This document shows positions 1 to 7,051 of a stretch of 7,914 bases of DNA, one piece after another. The DNA is from an uncultured Opitutia bacterium (lineage in GTDB: Bacteria > Verrucomicrobiota > Verrucomicrobiia > Opitutales > UBA953): positions 1 to 7,914 of the forward strand of contig CAIYAN010000242.1 of NCBI GenBank assembly GCA_903924185.1. Direction: 5' to 3'. Numbering within the stretch: position 1 is the first letter of the stretch; each line of letters opens with the position of its first letter. The notes under the pieces are model-generated. The model was not told where the DNA came from, did not search any database, and saw nothing but the letters and a program-made list of their open reading frames with translations. The position numbers and the translations under genes are program-made.

Positions 1-1
1 G

Positions 2-1204
2 ATGCTATCCCTGCCCTACACCTATCGCGACGAGCGCAGTTTCAAGTCCTTTGATAAGGCGATGAAGAAGTTCTCTCAGAAGCAGTTATTCGAAGGCACG
101 GGCATTGCGTCTATCTCTATCAACACGCTCTATCAGTTGTTTGACGATGTGGAGAATCGCCCCGAGATGCTGGCTTTCGCTGACAAGTTCCTGCTCATTG
201 GCGATTACATCACTTGGCTGCTCACGGGCCAAGCCCGCGCCGAAGAGACGCTTATTTCAGGCAGTCAGCTGTGGGATACCCGTAAGCGCGACTGGGCTTG
301 GCCGGTCCTCAAGAAGCTCGGCATCCCCAAGCACATCTTCCCGAAGCCAGTGGCCCCGGGCACGAAGCTCGGTAAACTCCTCCCTTACCTGAGTAAGGAA
401 ACCGGCCTCAAGTCCGCCGAGGTCGTCACGACGTGTGCGCACGACACTGCCGCCGCCGTCGCGGCCGTGCCGGCCACCAAGGGGGACGATTGGGCTTACC
501 TCTCATCGGGTACTTGGTCCCTGCTGGGTGTCGAACTGCCCAAGCCGTTAGTCAACGAGACCGTCCGCGAGGCGAAGTATACGAACGAAGTCGGCTTTGC
601 GGGCACGACCCGCTTCCTCAAGAATCTCGTAGGCCTGTGGGTCCTGCAGGAATGCCGTCGCGAGTGGCTGGAGCGCGGGGAAGTTTCCGACTACGGTGAG
701 ATTGTAAAGCTCGCCCTGAAGGCTCCCGCGCTCCGCAGCTTCATCCGTCCGGACGACGTCCGTTTCGCCAAGCGCGGTGATATGGTGAAGAAGGTCCAAG
801 ATTTCTGCCGCGAGACGAAGCAGCCGATACCACAAACCCATGGCGAGATTGCCCGCTGCGTGCTGGAGTCGCTCGCTCTGCTTTACCGCGTCGAGATGGA
901 TGGCATCGAGAAATTGACGGGCCGAAAGCTCGCGACTTTGTACATCGTCGGTGGCGGTTGCCGCAATGCGCTCCTAAACCAAGCCACAGCTGACGCCACC
1001 GGCCGGACGGTCATCGCTGGCCCGGTCGAAGCCACCGCCGCTGGTAATATCCTCGTCCAAGCCGTTGCCATGAAGGAGTTAAAGAACCTCGATGCACTGC
1101 GCGGAGTGGTCCGAAAGTCCTTTGAAGTAGTGACTTACAAACCCAACCCGACGCTCGATTGGCTCGACGCCTTAGTGAAGTTTAATGGTTTAAAGAAGTC
1201 ATAA
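2..1204 (+). CDS. rhaB: Rhamnulokinase, 5'-truncated by window edge
   Basis: This encodes an FGGY-family sugar kinase that phosphorylates L-rhamnulose to L-rhamnulose 1-phosphate with ATP in the cytoplasm. The window shows 400 residues. The family is usually about 480-490 long, so roughly 90 N-terminal residues lie upstream, and the ATG at position 2 is probably internal. Visible motifs, numbered from that ATG: YRDER at 8-12, a substrate-side motif of the family; CAHDTAAAV at 145-153, with D148 as the expected catalytic base; SSGTWSLLG at 168-176, the phosphate-binding loop typical of rhamnulokinases; VGGGCRNALLNQ at 316-327 and GPVEATAAGN at 340-349, both in the ATP-binding C-terminal domain. 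The HDT plus SSGTWSLxG combination favours rhamnulokinase over xylulo-, glycero- or fuculokinase, and the aldolase gene 43 bases downstream supports this. The gene ends at a TAA and shows no frameshift. Confidence 0.92.
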   Translation: MLSLPYTYRDERSFKSFDKAMKKFSQKQLFEGTGIASISINTLYQLFDDVENRPEMLAFADKFLLIGDYITWLLTGQARAEETLISGSQLWDTRKRDWAWPVLKKLGIPKHIFPKPVAPGTKLGKLLPYLSKETGLKSAEVVTTCAHDTAAAVAAVPATKGDDWAYLSSGTWSLLGVELPKPLVNETVREAKYTNEVGFAGTTRFLKNLVGLWVLQECRREWLERGEVSDYGEIVKLALKAPALRSFIRPDDVRFAKRGDMVKKVQDFCRETKQPIPQTHGEIARCVLESLALLYRVEMDGIEKLTGRKLATLYIVGGGCRNALLNQATADATGRTVIAGPVEATAAGNILVQAVAMKELKNLDALRGVVRKSFEVVTYKPNPTLDWLDALVKFNGLKKS

Positions 1205-1247
1205 ACCTGCTTAAGCCTCCCTTCCCTGCCTTTACCAGCCAAGCACC

Positions 1248-3440
1248 ATGTCTACCTATAAGCACGTCTCCCACCTTTGGAACGACGCCGAAGCGGCGAA
1301 ACTCGATCCGGTGGCCCGCCTGATCTATCGCTCCAATCAGTTGGGCGCCGATCAGCGCATCACCAACACGGGCGGCGGCAACACCTCCTCCAAGATTGTT
1401 GAAAAGGACCCACTGTCTGGCAAGGACACCCCGGTGCTCTGGGTCAAGGGTTCGGGCGGCGACCTCCGCACCAGCCTCCGCGAGAATTTCTCCTCTCTCT
1501 ATCAGGATAAGCTCGTCAGCCTCCAAGCGGTCTATGCGGCCCGCGCTGACAAGGGCCTGAAGTCCCAGGCCGAGGATGACATGGTGGCGATGTATAACCA
1601 CACCACGTTCAATCTCAACCCGCGCGCCTCGTCGATTGATACCCCGCTGCACAGCTTCCTGCCGGGCAAGCATGTTGACCACATGCACCCTAATGCGATT
1701 ATCTCGATCGCCGCTTCCAAGAATTGCGAGGCCCTCACCAAGCAGATCTTCGCTGGTAAAATGGCTTACGTGAAGTGGATGCGCCCGGGCTTCGAACTCG
1801 GCCTCGCCATGCAGGATATTTCCCGCGCCCAGCCGGACATCAAAGCCATCATGATGGGCCAGCACGGCTTCATCTCTTGGGCGGACGACGATAAGGCCTG
1901 CTACGAGCTCACCTTGGCCATGATTGAACAGGCCGCGGCCTACATCGATGGCAAGTACCAGGCCAAGGGCGGCGACGCCAAGGCCTTCGGCGGCGCTAAG
2001 TTCCAGACGCTCGAAACCGAGCAGCGTCACGCCACCCTCGCGGCCATCTTGCCGTGGCTGCGCGGTCAAGTCTCCAAGGAGAAGCGCTTCGTCGGCACAA
2101 TCCAGGATGACGCGAAGATCCTTCGTTTCGTCAACTCGGTCGATGCCCCGCGCCTCGCCGAACTCGGCACGTCCTGCCCAGACCACTTCCTCCGCACGAA
2201 GATCAAGCCACTCTATGTGGCTTGGAATCCGCAGTCCGAAGACCTCGCCGCCCTCAAGGCCAAGCTGGTCACCGCCCTCGAGCAGTACCGCCAGGACTAC
2301 GCCTCTTATTACAACGCCTGTAAGCGTGCGAACTCCCCTGCCATGCGCGATGCGAACCCGACCGTCGTTCTCATCCCTGGTCTCGGTATGATCGCTTGGG
2401 GTAAGGATAAGTCCGAATCCCGCGTCACGGCTGAATTCTATAACTGTGCCGTCGAAGTCATGCGCGGTGCGGAAGCGATTGATGAATACGTCTCGCTGCC
2501 GCAGCAGGAAGCTTTCGACATCGAGTATTGGTTACTCGAAGAAGCCAAACTCAAGCGCATGCCGGCCGAGAAGGAACTCGCCCGTCAGGTCATCATCGTC
2601 GTCGGTGCTGGCTCGGGCATTGGTAAGGAAACCGCCCACCGCCTCGTCAAGGAAGGCGCCCATATCGTCTGCGTCGACAAGAACGTCGAAGCCGCGCAAG
2701 CCACGGCTAAGGAAATCACCGATAAGTATGGCGTCGGTATCGGCGTTGCCGGCACGGGGCTCTCAAATTGCGGCCCAGCCATCGGCCTCGGCGGTGACAT
2801 CATGGACCGCGCCTCGATCCGCAAGATGCTCGATCAGGTCGCCCTCGCCTACGGTTGTTTTGACTCTATCTGCGTCACGGCCGGTATCTTCGTCTCGCCG
2901 GATACCACTGGTCACATCCCCGACGACAAGTGGGCGCTCACCTTCGCCCTCAATGTCACCGGCAGCTACCTCGTCGCGGACGAAGCCTTCAAGACCTGGA
3001 AGGAACAGGGCCTCCGTGGTAACCTCGTCCTGACCACGAGCGCTAATGCCGCTGTGGCCAAGAAGGGCTCGGTTGCCTATGACACCTCTAAGGCCGCCGC
3101 CAATCACCTCGTCCGCGAATTGGCGATGGAGCTCTCCCCGCTGGTTCGTGTCAACGGCGTCGCCCCGGCGACTGTCGTCCAGGGTTCGGCCATGTTCCCG
3201 CGCGACCGAGTGATTGCTTCGCTTGCGAAGTATAACATTCCTTACACCGATGATGAGGCATCCGATTCGCTGACCACGAAGCTCTCCCGCTTCTACGCCG
3301 ATCGGACCCTGACCAAGAACCCCATCACCCCTGCCGACCAGGCCGAGGCCTATTTCCTTCTCGTGACTAATCGCCTCAGCAAAACGACCGGCCAAATCAT
3401 CACGGTCGACGGCGGCCTCCACGAGGCGTTCCTCCGCTAA
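1248..3440 (+). CDS. rhaD: Bifunctional rhamnulose-1-P aldolase / short-chain dehydrogenase
   Basis: A 730-residue fusion enzyme of the family called RhaD aldolase-ADH, RhaEW or YuxG. The N-terminal class II aldolase/adducin domain (about 20-420) should split L-rhamnulose 1-phosphate into DHAP and L-lactaldehyde. The C-terminal short-chain dehydrogenase (about 445-730) should oxidise lactaldehyde with NAD. Aldolase motifs: TGGGNTSSK at 41-49 and VKGSGGDL at 66-73 for phosphate binding; HMHPNA at 145-150 with H145 and H147, plus H206 in GQHG, as likely metal ligands. Dehydrogenase motifs: GAGSGIG at 453-459 for NAD, S598 in LTTSANAA, Y611 and K615 in YDTSK as the catalytic set, and a C-terminal VDGG. 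All key residues are present and the length is normal for the fusion. The ATG at 1248 has no Shine-Dalgarno sequence before it, but no better start was found. It follows rhaB closely and is probably cotranscribed. Which redox direction and product are used in vivo is inferred. Confidence 0.93.
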   Translation: MSTYKHVSHLWNDAEAAKLDPVARLIYRSNQLGADQRITNTGGGNTSSKIVEKDPLSGKDTPVLWVKGSGGDLRTSLRENFSSLYQDKLVSLQAVYAARADKGLKSQAEDDMVAMYNHTTFNLNPRASSIDTPLHSFLPGKHVDHMHPNAIISIAASKNCEALTKQIFAGKMAYVKWMRPGFELGLAMQDISRAQPDIKAIMMGQHGFISWADDDKACYELTLAMIEQAAAYIDGKYQAKGGDAKAFGGAKFQTLETEQRHATLAAILPWLRGQVSKEKRFVGTIQDDAKILRFVNSVDAPRLAELGTSCPDHFLRTKIKPLYVAWNPQSEDLAALKAKLVTALEQYRQDYASYYNACKRANSPAMRDANPTVVLIPGLGMIAWGKDKSESRVTAEFYNCAVEVMRGAEAIDEYVSLPQQEAFDIEYWLLEEAKLKRMPAEKELARQVIIVVGAGSGIGKETAHRLVKEGAHIVCVDKNVEAAQATAKEITDKYGVGIGVAGTGLSNCGPAIGLGGDIMDRASIRKMLDQVALAYGCFDSICVTAGIFVSPDTTGHIPDDKWALTFALNVTGSYLVADEAFKTWKEQGLRGNLVLTTSANAAVAKKGSVAYDTSKAAANHLVRELAMELSPLVRVNGVAPATVVQGSAMFPRDRVIASLAKYNIPYTDDEASDSLTTKLSRFYADRTLTKNPITPADQAEAYFLLVTNRLSKTTGQIITVDGGLHEAFLR

Positions 3441-3499
3441 AACGTTCGCATTTCGCTCTTCGTTCCTTGCTTCGTTGATCAGCTCGCCCCTCAGGTATG
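3441..3499 (+). repeat. Three TTCG heptad repeats after the rhamnose genes
   Basis: TTCG occurs at 3445, 3452 and 3459, an exact 7-base spacing, and again at 3471 out of phase. The stretch starts one base after the aldolase/dehydrogenase stop codon. It is pyrimidine-rich on the + strand. No function can be assigned. It could be a chance product of low complexity or degenerate direct-repeat protein sites. Confidence 0.3.
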
Positions 3500-3532
3500 C
3501 TTGGCCACGGCCAAGGTGCTTAAGCGCCTTGG
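3500..3532 (+). terminator. Overlapping hairpin pair, possible terminator
   Basis: Two stems share the bases 3511-3515. The first pairs CTTGGC (3500-3505) with GCCAAG (3510-3515) around a four-base loop. The second pairs CCAAGGTGC (3511-3519) with GCGCCTTGG (3524-3532) around TTAA, giving 9 base pairs including one G-U. They cannot form at the same time. Their place 60 bases after the stop codon of the rhamnose operon suggests 3'-end formation. However, no T-run follows, so a standard intrinsic terminator is not shown. A protein-binding palindrome or a folding switch is also possible. Confidence 0.4.
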
Positions 3533-3640
3533 ACACCATCTCGTTTATCACGGGACCCAGCCGAACCGGGGACATTGAACGTATTTTAGTGCTTGGAGCC
3601 CACGGTCCGAAGGAACTTTACCTGGTCTTGGTGGGTTAAA

Positions 3641-3645
3641 GAAGG
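3641..3645 (+). promoter_or_regulatory. Ribosome binding site deciding the start at 3650
   Basis: GAAGG ends four bases before the ATG at 3650. It is a partial match to the Shine-Dalgarno consensus. It supports the ATG over the upstream in-frame TTG at 3593, which would place 19 polar and aromatic residues ahead of an otherwise clean signal peptide. Confidence 0.55.
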
Positions 3646-3649
3646 TGTG

Positions 3650-6600
3650 ATGCGCTCGCTGTTTGCCCTGTTTGCCTGTACCCTCGGCCTTTCGGCGGCG
3701 GAAGTGACCCCTGTAAAGTGGTCTGGGTCGATCAACGTACCCGACCCCGTCGCCGTGACGGTCGACGAAAAAGGGGCGGTGTACGTGTGTGCCACGACAC
3801 GCCGCAAGGTGGCCGACCTCGACATCCGCGAGCATACGCAGTGGATTGCAGAGGACGTGGCCCTTACCTCTCCGCTCGAGAAGGAGGCTTTCTATAAGCG
3901 GGTGATAGCGCCGGGCGTCCTTCGTGGCCCCCGTGGCAGCGTCAAGGATCACAACGGAGATGGCAGCGTTGATTGGAAGGACCTCACCTTCCATAAAGAG
4001 CGTATCTATAAACTGGTCGATACAGACGGCGATGGCATAGCGGATAAGCTCACCCTCTTCGCCGAGGGCTTCAATTCCGTTGTTTCCGGCATTGCCGCCG
4101 GGATCCTTTATCATGACGGGTGGGTCTATGTGACGGCGCAACCCGATCTTTGGCGGTTAAAGGACACTGACGGTGACGGCGTTGCCGACGTGAAGGAGTT
4201 GGTGGTCACCGGCTTCGGCGCCCATATTGCGTACGCGGGCCACGACATGCATGGCTTACGTCTCGGTCCCGATGGCCGCATTTACTGGACGATTGGCGAC
4301 AAAGGTACAAACGTGCTCAGCAAGGAAGGTAAGCGCTTCTTCTTCCCGCACACGGGCGCCGTGCTGCGTGCGGAGCCTGATGGCACCGGCTTCGAGGTCT
4401 TCGCTTCCGGCATTCGCAACGTCCAGGAGATCGCCTTCGACGACCTCGGTAATATCATCGGCGTGGATAACGATGCCGATCAACCCAAGGAACGCGAACG
4501 GCTCGTCTATGTCGTCGAAGGTTCCGACACAGGTTGGCGGAATCAGCACCAGTACATGAAGCTGAATAGCCGCTGGATGCGTGAAAACATCTGGCAGCCC
4601 TACGGTGCCCCGAATCAGCCCCTTTGCTACACGCCGCCGGTCGCCAATTACTCCGATGGTCCCGCGGGCTTCCTGCGCGAGCCGGGCCATGCGCTAGATG
4701 GCTCCGTGCGCGGTCAGTTCATCCTCAATCAGTTCCCGAACGGAAAGATGGACGCCTTCGCTCTCCAACCCGTCGGTGATAGTTTTAAGATGGTGGGTCT
4801 ACGCACGATCAACCAAGGCATCATGGGCATCGGGATGGCTTGGGGGCCCGATGGGAAGGCCTACTTCGCGGACTGGATTGGTGGTTACCCGCTCGACGGT
4901 AAAGGGGCGGTTTGGAACATGGACGTCGCCACGAAGACCGATCCTGTATCCAAAGAAATCCTCTCGCTCCCCCTTTCGTCCCCACTGCCGAAAGACCGTT
5001 TACTGGCGTTGTTGGGACACCCGGACCAACGGGTTCGCGTCAATGCCACGCTCCGCTTAGATCGACTCGGGGCTTGGGCCGACCTGCTGGCCGTCGCGCT
5101 GAATGATAAGCGTGAGCGCCTCGCCCGCCTTCATGCCATCTGGGGGTGGGGCATGGGCTTGCGCCATGGTCGGCTCGCCTCACTTCAAGGAGCGACACAG
5201 CTCTTGGGCGATGCGGACGATGAAATCCGTGTGCAGACGCTAAAGGTTCTTTCGGAGGGGCGTTTACCTCCACCCTCGCGCCTGACGCTCGAGACCGAAA
5301 TCAGTGACGCCATTGCACAGAAAATGGTAGCTCAACTCGCTTCTATAAACCCCCGCCTCCGGATGCAGGCTGGCATTACCTTAGGGCGGTTAGGTCTCGG
5401 TCGCGTCGGCTTGGACGCGACGCCAGCCCCCTTGGGAGCTTTCCTCCACGATGCAGCCGCTGACTTGAAGATGCCGTGGCTCCGACATGGCTTAGTCATG
5501 GGGTTAGCCGGGACTCAGCGTTCCGAAGATTTGTTGAAACTGGCCCAAGGTCAGGACGCCGCCCAGGCTACCTTTGCTACCTTGGCCTTAGCCAAGCAAC
5601 TTTCTCCACTATTGGCCCAGTTGCTGGCCTCTCCCCACCAGGACGTGCTCAACGAAGCCGTCCGTGCCATCCATGATGATGAAGGTATCCCCGCGGCTCA
5701 GGCCGCTTTGGCCCAGTCGTTAGGCCGGTCTACCCTGCCCACCACGGCTTTGCGTCGCGTCATTAACCAGAACCTCCGCGAAGGTAGCCCCGAGGCTGCC
5801 AGTCGCATCCTCCAGTGGCTAGAGTCACAACCAGAGTCTACCCCGTTGGTGGATGAAGCGCTCCAGGCCCTCTTGGTCTTCGAACTTCCGCCCGTCCTTG
5901 ACCTCGTTGATGGTACGGCCAAGCGCTACACCAAACGCGATCGCCCTGCCTTGGCCGCTGTCCTCCGTCAAGGTCAGGCCAAACTACTCGCGTTTAAAAA
6001 CGAGTCGCTTAAGGCGAAGGGCGTCGAAATCCTAGTTCGCTACGGGCTGGACGTACCGACCGCTGATTTATTGAAGTTAGCGAAGGACACCAAGGTCGGC
6101 GCGTCGGTCCGCTTGCAGGTCCTCCGACTCCTGTCGGCTAAGACGGAGTCCCCAGCCACCATCAAGGATGTACTCCTAGCCGCCACCATCGATGGGAGTG
6201 AAACGTCGCTGCGCATCGAGGGGATGCAACTGCTGGCCCAAGTTGACCCAGCCAGCGCCTTGTTGGTCTCCCGCCGTTTCCTTGACGTCGCTGGGTCGAA
6301 CCTCGCCGAGAAGCAAGCGGCGGTCCGCGTGCTCTTTGCCAGCGCCGAAGCGGCGGCGAGCGTGCCGCGCCTAACCCTAGTCAACAAGCTGCTGCAGCCC
6401 AAGTTTAACGAGTCCCTCCGTTTAGATGTCTTCCTTGCTGCGCAGGGCTCGACCGAGCCTGCGGTCAAGCTTGCCCTGCAACGTTATCTGGAAGCCACTC
6501 GCAAGCCGGAGCAGCTGGCCGCGCCTGGGCTACCCTATGAACTCTTGCTCGCGGGTGGCGACCCCGTGCGTGGTCGCACCCTCGCGCAAGAACACCTCGC

Positions 6601-6997
6601 CGCTAATTGCGTCGCCTGCCACCGCTTTGAGTCAGACGAAGGTAGCGAGGTTGGACCACATCTGAAAAAGGTCGGCGAGCAACGGACCCCGGCGGAAATC
6701 GCCGATTCGCTCGTCAATCCTTCCGCGAAGATTGTGCCTGGCTTTGGGTTTGAGACCCTGACCTTAAAGTCCGGGGAGGTTTTGGCTGGTAGCGTCCTCA
6801 GCGAAACCCCGTTGGCCTTGCGCTTACGCCAAGCGGATGGGGTCATGAAGGACGTGCCGCCCGGGGCGGTCGTCAGCCGCACTCCGCCTCTCTCAATGAT
6901 GCCGCCGATGCTCGGTATTCTGACCCCCGACGAGCTCCGTGATGTCGTGGCCTACTTAGCTTCGCTGAAGACGAAGGCCCCGAAGGCTAAGAAGTAG
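3650..6997 (+). CDS. Secreted PVC-type cytochrome c: propeller, HEAT-like repeats, CxxCH domain
   Basis: A 1115-residue exported protein of the Pirellula/Verrucomicrobium multidomain family, likely a periplasmic or surface redox protein with an unknown substrate. Residues 1-17 form a signal peptide (MRSLFALFACTLGLSA, cleavage likely after A16 or A17). Residues about 25-425 form a propeller like sugar or sorbosone dehydrogenases, with HDMHGLRLGPDGRIYW (198-213) and SGIRN (253-257) as landmarks. Two or three acidic loops, DHNGDGSVD (100-108), DTDGDGIAD (124-132) and DTDGDGVAD (172-180), look calcium-binding. Residues about 445-950 are helical, leucine- and alanine-rich, HEAT-like. The C-terminal cytochrome domain has CVACH at 987-991 for covalent heme c; M1083 or M1084 in SMMPPM is the likely distal ligand. 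The protein ends in a lysine-rich tail. It lies 209 bases after the rhamnose genes, so it is probably a separate transcription unit. The family is widespread in PVC bacteria, but reactions are rarely established. Confidence 0.88.
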   Translation: MRSLFALFACTLGLSAAEVTPVKWSGSINVPDPVAVTVDEKGAVYVCATTRRKVADLDIREHTQWIAEDVALTSPLEKEAFYKRVIAPGVLRGPRGSVKDHNGDGSVDWKDLTFHKERIYKLVDTDGDGIADKLTLFAEGFNSVVSGIAAGILYHDGWVYVTAQPDLWRLKDTDGDGVADVKELVVTGFGAHIAYAGHDMHGLRLGPDGRIYWTIGDKGTNVLSKEGKRFFFPHTGAVLRAEPDGTGFEVFASGIRNVQEIAFDDLGNIIGVDNDADQPKERERLVYVVEGSDTGWRNQHQYMKLNSRWMRENIWQPYGAPNQPLCYTPPVANYSDGPAGFLREPGHALDGSVRGQFILNQFPNGKMDAFALQPVGDSFKMVGLRTINQGIMGIGMAWGPDGKAYFADWIGGYPLDGKGAVWNMDVATKTDPVSKEILSLPLSSPLPKDRLLALLGHPDQRVRVNATLRLDRLGAWADLLAVALNDKRERLARLHAIWGWGMGLRHGRLASLQGATQLLGDADDEIRVQTLKVLSEGRLPPPSRLTLETEISDAIAQKMVAQLASINPRLRMQAGITLGRLGLGRVGLDATPAPLGAFLHDAAADLKMPWLRHGLVMGLAGTQRSEDLLKLAQGQDAAQATFATLALAKQLSPLLAQLLASPHQDVLNEAVRAIHDDEGIPAAQAALAQSLGRSTLPTTALRRVINQNLREGSPEAASRILQWLESQPESTPLVDEALQALLVFELPPVLDLVDGTAKRYTKRDRPALAAVLRQGQAKLLAFKNESLKAKGVEILVRYGLDVPTADLLKLAKDTKVGASVRLQVLRLLSAKTESPATIKDVLLAATIDGSETSLRIEGMQLLAQVDPASALLVSRRFLDVAGSNLAEKQAAVRVLFASAEAAASVPRLTLVNKLLQPKFNESLRLDVFLAAQGSTEPAVKLALQRYLEATRKPEQLAAPGLPYELLLAGGDPVRGRTLAQEHLAANCVACHRFESDEGSEVGPHLKKVGEQRTPAEIADSLVNPSAKIVPGFGFETLTLKSGEVLAGSVLSETPLALRLRQADGVMKDVPPGAVVSRTPPLSMMPPMLGILTPDELRDVVAYLASLKTKAPKAKK

Positions 6998-7017
6998 ACC
7001 CTAGTTTGATGTAGGGT
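6998..7017 (+). terminator. Short hairpin after the cytochrome gene
   Basis: ACCCTA (6998-7003) pairs with TAGGGT (7012-7017) around the eight-base loop GTTTGATG, starting directly after the TAG stop. The stem has only six pairs and no T-tract follows, so termination would be weak. With the next gene beginning 54 bases downstream, read-through and cotranscription remain possible. Confidence 0.3.
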
Positions 7018-7024
7018 TGAATAC

Positions 7025-7044
7025 TTAAACCATTGGGTGTTTAA
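7025..7044. promoter_or_regulatory. AT-rich inverted repeat upstream of the peptidase gene
   Basis: TTAAAC (7025-7030) and GTTTAA (7039-7044) are perfect inverted arms separated by eight bases. The repeat ends seven bases before the ATG at 7052. The symmetry and position would suit an operator or an mRNA structure covering the initiation region. The arms are only six bases and AT-rich, so chance is a real alternative. No convincing -35/-10 pair was found in the gap. Confidence 0.25.
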
Positions 7045-7051
7045 TGTCGGT

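Noticed and set aside
1182..2186. 334-codon open frame on the - strand opposite the aldolase domain
   Set aside because: It lies opposite a gene with intact family motifs. Its translation is rich in Arg, Gly, Ala and Leu with no recognisable domain, as expected from antisense frames of C-ending codon bias.
2763..3575. 270-codon open frame on the - strand across the dehydrogenase domain and the gap
   Set aside because: Same reason: antisense of strongly biased coding sequence, with no motif. Its 5' end in the gap reaches the hairpins but no promoter or ribosome site is visible.
3575..3590. Possible promoter TTGAAC / TATTTT before the cytochrome gene
   Set aside because: The two elements are nearly adjacent instead of about 17 bases apart, and neither has a partner at the right distance.
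3593..3649. TTG start at 3593 for the cytochrome protein
   Set aside because: It would add 19 residues with no signal-peptide character ahead of a good signal sequence, and the GAAGG site sits before the ATG at 3650.
3650..3700. Lipobox (LFAC, Cys10) in the cytochrome protein
   Set aside because: The hydrophobic segment before Cys10 is too short and Phe at -2 is atypical. Cleavage after A16 or A17 by signal peptidase I fits better.
3548..4141. 197-codon open frame on the - strand over the cytochrome gene start
   Set aside because: It overlaps the signal peptide and propeller coding region of a well-supported gene, and its translation resembles no family I know.
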